A stretch of 24,824 bases of DNA, taken from positions 1 through 24,824 of the IMG/VR virus record IMGVR_UViG_3300021964_000498; one strand, written 5' to 3'. Of the stretch, positions 7,259-16,191 are shown in pieces (within the stretch, counting starts at the first letter, position 1; each line of letters starts with the position of its first letter). The notes beneath the pieces are model-generated. The model had not been told where the DNA came from, did not search any database, and saw only the letters and a program-made list of their open reading frames with translations. Position numbers and translations under genes: made by a program. The stretch is from a virus.

Positions 7259-9754
7259 TTACTTATTAAACAATTCTCTTTGAGAACCTATAAAAATCAT
7301 TAAATTAGGAGGAAGGATAACGCCATCTGTATTTGGTTCTGTAGGACCGTCGAATATGCCAAACTTATCTCTCATCTTACGTAAAGTAGAAAATTTAGTA
7401 TCTTCTATATTCTGCTCTTGCAAGGGCAATTTATGATATTCAGTAAGTTCATTTATGTAAGCGTCTCCTAGTGCTCTTAAATCGTCTACTTTACCAACAA
7501 CAGGTGTCATACGCCAATCAACTAAATCTTTTTTAATATCAAAGTTAGGGACTTGGTCGATACTGCTGTAACCAAAGCGTTGCCTAAGAAGTCTAGATGT
7601 TTCTTTCATCCGTGCAGGTGCATCTTTGTCGTCGAAAAACTCAGGGAGACCCAAGTTACTAACTTTAACTGAAGAGCTAAGGGCAGCTACGTTCTGTTCT
7701 TTTAATAAAGCTTTATCAAATCTATCAGCAGCCTCTAAAGCTTTAGCTCTCATAGGAGACCCTGCCCCTGTCATTTCCCTAAAAGCATAGTCTTTTTCCC
7801 CTATAGTTTCCTCAGAAAAAGGGGATAATTGCATCTGTGTTGGACTACGTAGACCTCGAATAAATCCTAACCAAAGTGGTTCTAAATCTCTTAAATCTCT
7901 TTCGGCTTGTTCTAGTTTGTTGTTAAATTCAGTAGGATCAAAACCTTTAAATGCTTGTCTCTTACGCTCCTGATCGCTTACAGTCTTTATAGTTTCCTGC
8001 AATCTCTTCCAACGTCCTTGTAATTGTTCGGATATTTTCTTTTCTTCCTCCAACATCAACTCTTCACGATTAGGATCATCCGGGTCAATTTTATCTGATG
8101 CTTCTCGTATTAAAGTTTCGTACCTTGTTTTAAAACCAGATTCATAAGGCTCAACCAACTGATCTATTTGTGCTCGGCTTGCTGTTAGTTTACCCGCTTG
8201 CATATACAAAGCTTCAGTGTTTGTTTTTAAACTATTATTAAAAGACGAGGTAGTTGTTTGTTTAGCTTTTGAGTTTTCCCACCATTTCTTTTTATCTAAC
8301 TCTAATTCTTTAGCAACGACAGCAGCCCTAGCCTTTTTGTCCATTATAGGACCACCCTTAAACCCTGCACCACCTGAGCTTAAAAAATCAGACGATGTGA
8401 GAGTAGGGTTCGTTTTAGCCATCTCTTCAAATCTATCTATCAGTTGAGGGAGTTCCTCGTTTGTTAGATACATACTGCTAAGCTGTAGCTGTTGGAGTCT
8501 AGTACTACCAAAAGAACGTGCTGCCTTACCGAAAGCTTCTCTTGTTACATCGCTATCTAAAAATCTACTTAAATAACGAGTATATCCAGCTACGTCACTA
8601 TTAGAGTAAACATCATTGGCTATCTCTAACGCTTCCTCACTGGAATATCCAGCGTGTTGTAACTGTCTTGCTATCTCTCTTTTCGCTCTGTTATCTATTT
8701 CTTCGTTACCTGTAGCTCCAGCTTGTATAGCGTTACTTGCAATGGTATATTCGTTTACAATCCTTTTAGCTACATCGTCTACATCAGATTCAATCTTTTC
8801 TCTAGCTTGTGCTATCTGATCTCTGAATGTTGCAGTCCCGGAACGTATTGCAGCTCCTTCTCTGTTGATGTTTCCTAGAAAACCTTTATCACCTGTTAAA
8901 TCAATCTTCGTTAAGTGGTCTAGTATTCTCTCAGCTTTTTCGGGTTGCGGGTCGTCTCCAGCTAATAGCCCTCTAATATTAGGCACAGCAAATCCGTTCC
9001 AAAGTAGTTCAACAGCACGAGACCTCGGTATTTTATTTTCTACCATTAAGTCCAAACGTTCTTTAAGATCCGCTTGTAATGCCTCGGCTTGCTCTTTTGT
9101 TTCTGTACCTAAGACACGATCACCAAAGTCTTGATTTAAACCTTGAATGTACATATCTTCATTGAAACGCTGTATGACTTTGTCTCTTTTTTCTGTGGCT
9201 TCTATCTTAAATCTGTCTTTTATTTCAGAAGAGAACTCCGCAAAACCTTGTAATGCTAATTCAGAACCACCAGCTTGACGTAGTCTTTCAATAGAAGCCG
9301 TCTCTTCTTCCTGCATTATTTGGTCTATTATATCATAGTTACCGTTCTCAGGATTCATTTCGACTTCTTTTAATCGTCCTTGTAATCCCCCAAAGAAGTT
9401 AGCTTTTGCCTCCCGTTGTCCTATATGTTTCCTAAATCCTTTCTGATAACCAAACAACTGAGAACGTGGCATCAAACCTTGATCGACTAACTTCTCACCT
9501 GCTGCGTCTAATCCTTCAATAGCGTCGTCTAAATCTGCTGAAGCTGCTGCTATCTGTCCTTCCTTAACTCCTTGTTTATATTCAAAGGCCTCTAGCCCTG
9601 CGTACTGCTGTCCTATTTTACCCGCAACGTTTAGCGACTTAGCTAGATTAATTAAAGGAGATTCAGGTGCTTGTTGTGTAGCTACTCTAATACTACGCCA
9701 ACCTGCTGGACTAACAGTAGCCTGAAGAGAAGGTTTTTTAAATAGTTCTGCCAT
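7259..9754 (-). CDS. Internal virion protein (gp15-like, internal core protein C)
   Basis: An 831-aa, mostly helical, charged protein with no signal peptide or membrane segment. T7 gp15 is 747 aa and lies between gp14 and gp16; length and order match. T7 gp15 forms a ring in the internal core and is ejected to build the periplasmic DNA tunnel. The N-terminus (SLQATVSPAGWRSIRVATQQ, then a GQQYAGLEAFEYKQG segment) and the alternating coiled-coil-like blocks (about residues 210-360 and 520-650) fit this role. The start ATG at 9754 is one base after the gp14 stop region, with AGAGG about 6 nt upstream. Identity rests on synteny and size; the sequence itself is strongly diverged. Confidence 0.82.
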   Translation of the reverse strand: MAELFKKPSLQATVSPAGWRSIRVATQQAPESPLINLAKSLNVAGKIGQQYAGLEAFEYKQGVKEGQIAAASADLDDAIEGLDAAGEKLVDQGLMPRSQLFGYQKGFRKHIGQREAKANFFGGLQGRLKEVEMNPENGNYDIIDQIMQEEETASIERLRQAGGSELALQGFAEFSSEIKDRFKIEATEKRDKVIQRFNEDMYIQGLNQDFGDRVLGTETKEQAEALQADLKERLDLMVENKIPRSRAVELLWNGFAVPNIRGLLAGDDPQPEKAERILDHLTKIDLTGDKGFLGNINREGAAIRSGTATFRDQIAQAREKIESDVDDVAKRIVNEYTIASNAIQAGATGNEEIDNRAKREIARQLQHAGYSSEEALEIANDVYSNSDVAGYTRYLSRFLDSDVTREAFGKAARSFGSTRLQQLQLSSMYLTNEELPQLIDRFEEMAKTNPTLTSSDFLSSGGAGFKGGPIMDKKARAAVVAKELELDKKKWWENSKAKQTTTSSFNNSLKTNTEALYMQAGKLTASRAQIDQLVEPYESGFKTRYETLIREASDKIDPDDPNREELMLEEEKKISEQLQGRWKRLQETIKTVSDQERKRQAFKGFDPTEFNNKLEQAERDLRDLEPLWLGFIRGLRSPTQMQLSPFSEETIGEKDYAFREMTGAGSPMRAKALEAADRFDKALLKEQNVAALSSSVKVSNLGLPEFFDDKDAPARMKETSRLLRQRFGYSSIDQVPNFDIKKDLVDWRMTPVVGKVDDLRALGDAYINELTEYHKLPLQEQNIEDTKFSTLRKMRDKFGIFDGPTEPNTDGVILPPNLMIFIGSQRELFNK

Positions 9755-9755
9755 A

Positions 9756-10373
9756 TTATGCCTCTAAACTAGCTCGGTATGAACGACCTGCGGTGTACGA
9801 TTGTATACCACCACTCAAAGATTGTAGTCCAGCTAACGTTAAACTAGGACGTGATATAGGTTTAGCTATTCCGATCTGACGTTGAGTAGTAGCAAACCCT
9901 GCTTGTTCAAGACCCATAGCAGTAGCCACTTCTCCCATACCTTGTTGTTGTGCTATTCTAAATTGAACACCGCCAGCTTGTCTTGTTATATCATCACGTA
10001 AAGCTTCAAGTGATAATCCTGTTATACCACGATTAGCTGCAATAGCTGTTGCTGTTCCTAAAGCTCCTTCAGTTCTTCTAGCTATATCAGCTAATTCTTC
10101 CCCAGCTGCTTTTTGTTTCTGAGCCTCCTGTATACGTATTGCTGTTTGTTCCTGTGCAAAACGTTGACGTTCAGCTGCTGCTGCTTGTGCTTGGTGTTTA
10201 GCTTGTGCTTTCGCTTGTTGACGTTGTCCTGCGTAAGAAACAAGAGGAGATGCCACACTAGCAACAGTACCTGCCCCCAATAAACCTAAACCCAATGTAG
10301 ACGCACCTGCCTGTACTGCTGCTGCCGCTGAACCGTAACCTGCTATTGCTGCTCCTATTGCTGGAAAACACAT
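9756..10373 (-). CDS. Internal virion protein (gp14-like, internal core protein B)
   Basis: A 205-aa protein starting MCFPAIGAAIAGYGSAAAAV, with a long hydrophobic Ala/Gly-rich N-terminal stretch (residues 5-48), then an A/Q-rich helical segment (AKAQAKHQAQAAAAERQRFA) and a IAANRGITGLSLEALRDDI motif typical of gp14 homologues. T7 gp14 (196 aa) is ejected from the head and forms the pore in the outer membrane. Size, order between gp13 and gp15, and the amphipathic N-terminus agree. A good Shine-Dalgarno (AGAGGA) lies about 9 nt before the ATG. The opening MCF is shared with the proline-rich 69-aa protein at 21286, which may be chance. Confidence 0.87.
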   Translation of the reverse strand: MCFPAIGAAIAGYGSAAAAVQAGASTLGLGLLGAGTVASVASPLVSYAGQRQQAKAQAKHQAQAAAAERQRFAQEQTAIRIQEAQKQKAAGEELADIARRTEGALGTATAIAANRGITGLSLEALRDDITRQAGGVQFRIAQQQGMGEVATAMGLEQAGFATTQRQIGIAKPISRPSLTLAGLQSLSGGIQSYTAGRSYRASLEA

Positions 10374-10377
10374 ATAA

Positions 10378-10815
10378 TTACTTCCTCTCTAATATAAATG
10401 ACATATACCCATCGTACTGGCAATCGCTAAACTCAGCACCCAACCACTGCAACCACCTGTAACTCAACGTGTTAGTCTTCATTACTACGTTAGTCAGAAA
10501 GTCAAAACCTACCATCATCTCATCTACCCACTGCTTTGAATGTTTAAGAAAGTACTTCTTAGCGGTGGCCAATCGTCGTGTTCCTAACAACCACACAACA
10601 CCAACGTTCTCGTGTGGAGTGACACCAAAGCTGCAATACAATCCGTCGTTACCTCGTAGTGAATAACACTTACTGCTTGTTTCAAACGATAGGTTGACAG
10701 CGTCCTTTGGGTGGTGCATTAGACCGATACATTCCATCATGTCCTCTTCTCTCATATCGTCGTACAATTCGAACGCATCCATGTCCGGCATAGCTTCCTC
10801 TACCCTAAGACCCAT
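10378..10815 (-). CDS. gp13-like internal/assembly protein with GNAT-like fold
   Basis: The protein is 145 aa from the ATG at 10815. A longer frame from 10848 is possible, but the inner start has a strong Shine-Dalgarno (AGGAG, 8 nt upstream) and reduces the overlap with gp12 to 11 nt, so I prefer it. The body (EAMPDMDAFELYDDMREEDM, then YSLRGNDGLYCSFGV, VGVVWLLGT, AKKYFLKHSKQWVDEM and WLQWLGAEF) matches the gp13/DUF2833 family of T7-like phages, which has an acetyltransferase-like (GNAT) fold but is thought to act in virion maturation. T7 gp13 is 138 aa. Position between gp12 and gp14 agrees. Whether it binds acetyl-CoA cannot be judged; I see no clear P-loop. Confidence 0.88.
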   Translation of the reverse strand: MGLRVEEAMPDMDAFELYDDMREEDMMECIGLMHHPKDAVNLSFETSSKCYSLRGNDGLYCSFGVTPHENVGVVWLLGTRRLATAKKYFLKHSKQWVDEMMVGFDFLTNVVMKTNTLSYRWLQWLGAEFSDCQYDGYMSFILERK

Positions 10816-13800
10816 ATCGTTTACTCCTTGGTACAACCATTGATTCAAACTCAGCAGCTAACAACTTACACGGCAACGCACTATCACTCTTTACTTCAAT
10901 AGTCACCTTGTCGGGTTGTCCTTGTACTGCAAATCTGAAGTGACCGTCTTGTGGTACGAACTCGTTTAATAAAAGATTAGCTCCTGTAATGTCAGGATTG
11001 AACACATACTTATAGGTGTCACGGTACTCAGGTGTTACTTCAACAACAAAGTGTCCAGTGTCTGCATAGTTGATACTACCGTTACGGATCGTTTGGAATG
11101 TATAATCAGAAGCACTACGTCCTCCTCGTTCCGTTGGTTGTTTTATCGCTTGGTTAGAGAACCTGTACAACATATTGTACGGCTTGCCTATAACAAAGTA
11201 CGTATCGTCGTTGTAAGTCTTACCTAATGCCCACGCTGTTGCGGAACTAAAGTCTGTACTAACAACCCAGTAATCTGTCCAATCAGCACCTGTACCCGGT
11301 TCAGTAGCAGCTGTAGAAGTGTGTACTTGAGTATCAGGATCAGTATGTACGCACTTATAAACTGTACCACCATTACTCACATAACTAGCTAACGCACCTG
11401 TTACATCCACCGTAGTGTTGTCCACCATAGTAATAGCTCGTTGTGTTCCTATCTTAGTATAAATCTCTATATCAGTACCAAGACTGACGTTGTATGGTAT
11501 ATTACTAATACGTGTCGTTTTAGCAGCCGTATCGTAAGCAGCTACAGTAACATCGTTTCCGTCTACCCTACTGTCCAACAACAACGGATACGCTAGTCCT
11601 TCGTCCGTCAGTCCGTCTTCCAACGTCAAGAACTCTAGGTGTAACCCTTCAGTATCCTTGGTTATCATGTACAACTTACTGTCTATGAAATCAAAACCAA
11701 CAACGTCACGATCAAAAGTAAACTTCATCCAAGCACTCTGTACCTTCTCCTTGTTGCTCCAGAAGTATTTATAAACGAACAACGTCTTCAGATCGCTGTC
11801 TACACCGATACATATAGTATTCTCTTGCTGGCTACCTGCTATCTTACGTACATTGTTTGGTATGTACTTGGGTACTTGTTGTGTAACTTCCTCTGCATCA
11901 AACAGTTCTGTATTGTTATCAACAAAGTATTCATACATTCCTTCGAAGTCGTTACGTTTAAATGTAAAGTATATATAGTTACCGAGAGCTACGGGTTCTA
12001 CACTGTCTGATATGTCGTACTCAGTAACAGGAGAGATAGCCACCGTCCTAGGACTTAGTACATCAGCACCACGCAATACGAACTGGGACTGCTTACTGAA
12101 CAGCATCAGCTTCTCTTGGAACGGTATAGCGTGTTGTAAGATAGCTACCTTTGTGTGACTGAGTCCGACGTCTATCGGTGCACTGTCTAACAGCTGCTGT
12201 GTGGTAGTCCTAAAGAAGTTAAAATAGTTGTCTGCTTCGCTAAAGATAACAGATGTATCAGTAACAAACCCTAAACGGTTCTTGAAGAAGAAGACGTCGT
12301 TGATAGTTTGGTCTACAAAAGATGGGAATGGATTGGTGTAACCGTCACCCGCTCTACGTCTCCCATATCCCGGTGGTCTCTCAAAGTATTGAGCGTTTGT
12401 CTTCCAAGGTTGTGCGGAGTTAACAGCAGTTGTAGTTACCCAATAGTCAAGCCACGATGTACCGTCATACGAAACACCAGAAGACCATGCGGACGCAGAA
12501 CTTATACTAGGATCAGCAGTCCAATACTCTACCCAATCAACACCCGTTCCCGGTTCGTTTGCAGCTGCTGAAGTGTGATCCTGAATACACCTATAAAAAA
12601 CTCCGCTCGATTCTACAGCATCACCTGTACCCGGTTCAGTATCAGCATTCGATATATGGTCTTCTACTAGGTTATAATACGTTCCGTTGTTTACTACTAT
12701 GTTAGAGTATTCGTTTGGTGTTTGTAGTGTAAAACTATTTATCTTACCTGTAGTCGCGTCGTAGGAATCAACAACAAGGACAATCGGCATAGTTGTGAAG
12801 TCGATAGTTGTATCAATACCTCGTGCTCCTTTAGCGGATTCAGACCCATCGTCCCATCCTACTGTTTCAACCCAACTACCCTCACCAAACTCTTCCCTGT
12901 CTTTTGTTTGAAAACGAACGTAGTAATCATCCTGTGCTATATCAGCATCTCCTCTTACTCGCACCCTAAAGTTATTGTAACATTTCGCAGGTAGGTCAGT
13001 AATGCTACCAACTTCTTTATAAGCTAATCCTAAACCTTGGTTACCTAATCCGTCTTCTGTTCTTATACTAAAATCTGTATCTCCAGTTATCTTAATAACA
13101 GCACCGTCTCGTTCTACTTCAAAATTACTACCACCGGGGATAGAAAGACCAGTCAAGAAATCGGGCATAGTAACACCCGGAGTAGAAGGAAAAGATGTGT
13201 AAAAAGTTTCTTGAGTTTCTACGCGGTAGTTACGGTTTGGATTTGTTTTTGCACCTAAAACGGTAGCATCAGCCTCTATTTTCTTAATCGTAAGCACAAA
13301 AGGTTTATCAAAAGTACCCGGTACTGTTTGCGTATTGTCGTACCCTCTTCCTTTATGCGTGAGTACCGACGATTGAACAGCACCGTTCGCCCCTATAATA
13401 AGAGTACCTTTAGCACCTATACCTATTTTTTGAGCTAAGTCGGGTTGTATTCCCGGTACCGTAGCATCGTCTTCAAACTGTTCAATAAAATATTCATAGG
13501 ATGTAGCTTTTGTGTAAGTCTTTGATCCTTGACCTAAACCCGTTCTTACGGTTGTCTTACCACTCGGTTCAAAACCACTTCCTCCCGTAAGCGACACTCC
13601 TCCAACTATGCCTTCTGAACCGAAGTAAGCGTTCAGTATTGTCTCTAAATCCTGTGCTATGACTTCAGTATCTGCGTGTGTCCCTGAAGAATTAGAACTA
13701 CCACTCTCATAAGTATGCCCCGAAGGCGGTGTTTTATTACTTTGTGTAGACGTACCACCGTGCGGTATGACATCTCCGTCTATGTAAATGTCGTAAGTCT

Positions 13801-14335
13801 TCTCGTAATCTCCCAGCTTAACAAACACCAAAGCGTTATATTTACCTTCGTCGTCTTGTACGTGTTTTGATAACAGAACAGTATTTGTATCTACTTTTAC
13901 TTCTCTCTTCTTATTAACAAGAAACGTATAGTCAGCTACCGTCAACGCTCTCAGATCATTCAAGGGATCAGTAACAGAAGTACCAAGACTAAGATAGCTG
14001 TTAGCAATAGATGTAACGGTAACAGGTATAGATGTACCTAACGATACGTCGTAAGCACTAACACCAGCAGGAATACCTAACGATACATTACCTAACGATA
14101 CGACTATAGCGTACTGGTTGGTTTCGTCCCGTTTAACAAAGTGTGTGAATATATTAGCCGTACCGTCTGTGTCTAAATTCTTTACGTAGTTGGTATTAGG
14201 ACGTTTCTTTAGTCCCTCAACAACAGTAGCCCAAGCATTGATCTGTTCGTCGCACTGACCGGGATAACGCAGATTGTCAGGCTGCTGCGATACACCTTGG
14301 GCTAAGTTAGGTACGCTATTTACTAACAGAGGCAT
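10805..14335 (-). CDS. Tail tubular protein B (gp12, nozzle), enlarged with carbohydrate-binding-like inserts
   Basis: An 1176-aa homologue of the T7 nozzle protein gp12 (794 aa), which closes the distal tail tube. The start is characteristic: NSVPNLAQGVSQQPDNLRYP, then QCDEQINAWATVVEGLKKRP and later LTVADYTFLVNK. The core PPGYGRRRAGDGYTNPFPSF, FFFKNRLGFVTD, VIFSEADNYFNFFRTT and FSKQSQFVLRG is also typical. The extra length comes from inserts. Modules with YY/FYRC, EPGTG and DW-(D/E)YW signatures occur at about residues 548-650 and 980-1040 and resemble small chitin- or carbohydrate-binding modules. SLG-containing micro-repeats lie near residues 79-122. The start ATG overlaps the end of gp11, with an AGG just upstream. 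Confidence 0.94.
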   Translation of the reverse strand: MPLLVNSVPNLAQGVSQQPDNLRYPGQCDEQINAWATVVEGLKKRPNTNYVKNLDTDGTANIFTHFVKRDETNQYAIVVSLGNVSLGIPAGVSAYDVSLGTSIPVTVTSIANSYLSLGTSVTDPLNDLRALTVADYTFLVNKKREVKVDTNTVLLSKHVQDDEGKYNALVFVKLGDYEKTYDIYIDGDVIPHGGTSTQSNKTPPSGHTYESGSSNSSGTHADTEVIAQDLETILNAYFGSEGIVGGVSLTGGSGFEPSGKTTVRTGLGQGSKTYTKATSYEYFIEQFEDDATVPGIQPDLAQKIGIGAKGTLIIGANGAVQSSVLTHKGRGYDNTQTVPGTFDKPFVLTIKKIEADATVLGAKTNPNRNYRVETQETFYTSFPSTPGVTMPDFLTGLSIPGGSNFEVERDGAVIKITGDTDFSIRTEDGLGNQGLGLAYKEVGSITDLPAKCYNNFRVRVRGDADIAQDDYYVRFQTKDREEFGEGSWVETVGWDDGSESAKGARGIDTTIDFTTMPIVLVVDSYDATTGKINSFTLQTPNEYSNIVVNNGTYYNLVEDHISNADTEPGTGDAVESSGVFYRCIQDHTSAAANEPGTGVDWVEYWTADPSISSASAWSSGVSYDGTSWLDYWVTTTAVNSAQPWKTNAQYFERPPGYGRRRAGDGYTNPFPSFVDQTINDVFFFKNRLGFVTDTSVIFSEADNYFNFFRTTTQQLLDSAPIDVGLSHTKVAILQHAIPFQEKLMLFSKQSQFVLRGADVLSPRTVAISPVTEYDISDSVEPVALGNYIYFTFKRNDFEGMYEYFVDNNTELFDAEEVTQQVPKYIPNNVRKIAGSQQENTICIGVDSDLKTLFVYKYFWSNKEKVQSAWMKFTFDRDVVGFDFIDSKLYMITKDTEGLHLEFLTLEDGLTDEGLAYPLLLDSRVDGNDVTVAAYDTAAKTTRISNIPYNVSLGTDIEIYTKIGTQRAITMVDNTTVDVTGALASYVSNGGTVYKCVHTDPDTQVHTSTAATEPGTGADWTDYWVVSTDFSSATAWALGKTYNDDTYFVIGKPYNMLYRFSNQAIKQPTERGGRSASDYTFQTIRNGSINYADTGHFVVEVTPEYRDTYKYVFNPDITGANLLLNEFVPQDGHFRFAVQGQPDKVTIEVKSDSALPCKLLAAEFESMVVPRSKRYGS
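11287..11306. repeat. 20-nt direct repeat copy A inside gp12
   Basis: This 20-base word encodes part of a TEPGTG motif of a carbohydrate-binding-like insert and is identical to 12622-12641 in the same gene. A third, diverged copy of the motif (NEPGTG) is encoded near 12540. It suggests recent duplication or gene conversion of the insert module. Confidence 0.8.
12622..12641. repeat. 20-nt direct repeat copy B inside gp12
   Basis: Second exact copy of the word at 11287-11306, about 1.3 kb away and in the same reading frame of gp12, encoding the first TEPGTG motif. The flanking bases differ on both sides. Confidence 0.8.
14035..14101. repeat. Triple 13-nt repeat (TACCTAACGATAC) within gp12
   Basis: Three exact copies occur at 14035-14047, 14074-14086 and 14089-14101; the last two are 15 nt apart. 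On the coding strand each reads GTATCGTTAGGTA and encodes the SLG core of VSLG(T/N/I) in gp12. Two further SLGT motifs in the protein (near 13981 and 11478) use different codons, so the protein motif itself seems to be favoured as well. Confidence 0.8.
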
Positions 14336-14913
14336 TACCTGTCAAGCACACGCATTACGCTGTAGTTATCAAAGATAGTACGGTCTGCATTCTCGGAGTC
14401 ACTATCAATAGCCCGTGCTTTCGCTTCGACTTCGTCTCGTAGTGCAAATCCTTCGATCTCACGACTACCAAGAAAACGATTACTGAATATACGGGCAGCT
14501 TTAATAGTGATGTAGTTTCTAAATTGTTCAGGTATCTCTGTAAAGTCTAACTGAAAAGTAACAGAGGCTTTTACCTCTTTTGTCCAGACGTCTGTGTGAT
14601 TCTTCCTGTCGTATAAAGTATTACCACGTTGTACAGGATCGACGTCTGTATATATCTGTGGGTCTAAGTCTATGGTTAACACATTGCGGGGTAAAGTAAT
14701 CTTACTGTTAGTCGCATCAGGAGTGAATGGATATTCGTGCTCCGTGTTAAAGTGCCAACCTTCTGACTGTACGGCTCTACTCGTTTCGTCTAACACATTC
14801 TCTGCTTGAACCACGGTAATCGGAACAGCAGTGCCTCCTAACGTGTTAACGGGTGCTTCGCCTATAACGGCAATCATTGTGTTTACCGCTTCGAGTTTAG
14901 TTGTAAGAGCCAT
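14335..14913 (-). CDS. Tail tubular protein A (gp11, adaptor)
   Basis: A 192-aa protein homologous to T7 gp11 (196 aa), which forms the ring that joins portal to nozzle and carries the fibres. The N-terminus LEAVNTMIAVIGEAPVNTL, the segment ENVLDETSRAVQSEGWHFNT and the C-terminal AARIFSNRFLGSREIEGFAL are family signatures. Length is normal. It lies just after the capsid gene and abuts gp12, as in T7. No Shine-Dalgarno is seen before the ATG at 14913. The 65-nt gap to the capsid stop holds no convincing terminator. Confidence 0.93.
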   Translation of the reverse strand: MALTTKLEAVNTMIAVIGEAPVNTLGGTAVPITVVQAENVLDETSRAVQSEGWHFNTEHEYPFTPDATNSKITLPRNVLTIDLDPQIYTDVDPVQRGNTLYDRKNHTDVWTKEVKASVTFQLDFTEIPEQFRNYITIKAARIFSNRFLGSREIEGFALRDEVEAKARAIDSDSENADRTIFDNYSVMRVLDR

Positions 14914-14978
14914 TGTAATAAAGGTTTCGGTAGAAGGGAGCGGAACGAATCACAGACCTCCCAACACCGAGAGAGTGG

Positions 14979-16070
14979 TTACTTCTGAAGTTCGATAGCA
15001 CACTCAGGACGGAGGATTCCGTGACCCATAGCATACTTCGCAACGAAAAGCGTACCTTGACGCTCAATTTGGTACTCAGATTCAGTAGCCAAGTCGAGCA
15101 GTTTAACTGTTCCAACAGCAGCGGAATGAGAAACAATACCAAGTGTGTTAAGGAAGTTTCCGTTGTATCCTACGCCTCCAGTACCGAACACATCATTAGA
15201 AGCCAATCCGTCACCTGTAGAAACAGCAGACAAATCAGTTGATGGGATGTGGTTGGATTTGTAGATAGTGATACCTGCAATCTGTGGGATTGATCCAGAA
15301 GCAATGCTTCCTAAACCTCCGACGTCTTTATTGACAGCAGAAGTAGAGATAGCGAGCGTTCCTGCACCACCAGTGATTAACTTGTAGTACTCTTGAGGAC
15401 GAAGAACGCAGAAACGACCGTCACTAGGAACATCGTTTTCGTCGAGCTTCTGAGCTGCAGTAAAGAGAGCAGCTGTTAATTCAGCACCTGTAGGATCAGT
15501 GTTGTCTGCATCATCAAGTGAGTCAGCACCTGTACCCATTGCGTTAGCAGAAACGTCAAGAATACCACCAGCTGGGCGACCAGACAAGTTAGCGTCAGAA
15601 CGAGCAGCAGCAATGAATACTTTAGCAAGAGCTTCATCGAAACGTTTTGCAAGAGCCTTACCCAACTCGTTAGCGTAAACGCTGCGGATGTCGTAGTGGT
15701 TCTTCATGTCATCGATGTTAGCCAAGAAAGTAGAAGCTACTAACATATCATCAATAGTGATAACACGTTCTGTTTTCTTGATGTCACTAAGGTATTTGCT
15801 TGTTGCTCCACCTTCCTCAGCGATGTTCTCACCGGGTGTGTGGTAGTTAGCCGAAGCAATACCTGTTACTGGGAACTGAGCGGATTTACCGTTCTCAATT
15901 GTACGAATAGTGTGTAGTGGTTTAAAGATGTTAGACTCTTCAAAGCTTTGCAGAATTTCTCCGCTGAACTTTTTGAGGAACAACTCGTTGTTATCAGTAC
16001 CTGCAACTAATCCTGCTCCAGCACCTCTAAGACCTACACGACTGGGATCTGTTATACCTTCTCCTGCCAT
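14979..16070 (-). CDS. Major capsid protein (gp10-like)
   Basis: A 363-aa major capsid protein of the T7/HK97-fold class (T7 gp10A is 345 aa). Typical parts are the N-terminal GADNNELFLKKF-like stretch (here GTDNNELFLKKFSGEILQSF), IFKPLHTIRTIENGKSAQFP, TGIASANYHTPGENI, the TIDDMLVASTFLANIDDMKN block, the FDEALAKVFIAAARSDANLS helix and YAMGHGILRPECAIELQK at the end. Hundreds of copies build the head around the scaffold protein encoded upstream. A strong Shine-Dalgarno (AGGAG about 10 nt upstream) decides the ATG at 16070. It is preceded by the longest untranslated stretch in the right two thirds of the window, which fits separate, high expression. Confidence 0.95.
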   Translation of the reverse strand: MAGEGITDPSRVGLRGAGAGLVAGTDNNELFLKKFSGEILQSFEESNIFKPLHTIRTIENGKSAQFPVTGIASANYHTPGENIAEEGGATSKYLSDIKKTERVITIDDMLVASTFLANIDDMKNHYDIRSVYANELGKALAKRFDEALAKVFIAAARSDANLSGRPAGGILDVSANAMGTGADSLDDADNTDPTGAELTAALFTAAQKLDENDVPSDGRFCVLRPQEYYKLITGGAGTLAISTSAVNKDVGGLGSIASGSIPQIAGITIYKSNHIPSTDLSAVSTGDGLASNDVFGTGGVGYNGNFLNTLGIVSHSAAVGTVKLLDLATESEYQIERQGTLFVAKYAMGHGILRPECAIELQK

Positions 16071-16191
16071 AATATATAATCTCCTATGTTAAGTTATTAA
16101 TTGATTGTGTTTGTTTGGTTGACTTTCACTTCGTTCGTTCACACAGGATTGTCCTCCGCAGAGGGTCGAGGGACTAGTAGTCGCTAGTTGT
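16071..16191 (-). promoter_or_regulatory. Capsid leader with two small hairpins, candidate promoter/processing region
   Basis: This 121-nt gap is the only sizeable non-coding stretch inside the head genes. On the transcribed strand it contains a hairpin ACTAG-CGACTA-CTAGT (16173-16188), then CCTC-TGCG-GAGG (16153-16164), then an AT-rich tail and the AGGAG of the capsid gene. T7 has its strongest late promoter in this place. The string GCGACTACTAGT is faintly like the core of a T7-type promoter, but the match is gapped and lacks the GGGAG start, so I call only a leader or regulatory region. Confidence 0.4.

Noticed and set aside
10816-10848. Longer start of the gp13-like gene at 10848
   Set aside because: It has no ribosome site and overlaps gp12 by 44 nt, while the inner ATG at 10815 has AGGAG at ideal spacing and matches the usual protein length.
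14914-14978. Possible late terminator after the capsid gene (GGGAG...CTCCC on the transcribed strand)
   Set aside because: The stem is only 5 bp with a loop of about 17 nt, and no U-run follows. It is too weak to call.
14897-15142. Open frame running through the end of the capsid gene and beyond its stop, as a possible gp10B-like frameshift extension
   Set aside because: T7 makes gp10B by a -1 shift, but this frame is +1 relative to the capsid frame. I see no slippery site, and the peptide has no fold-like pattern. It is probably a shadow frame.
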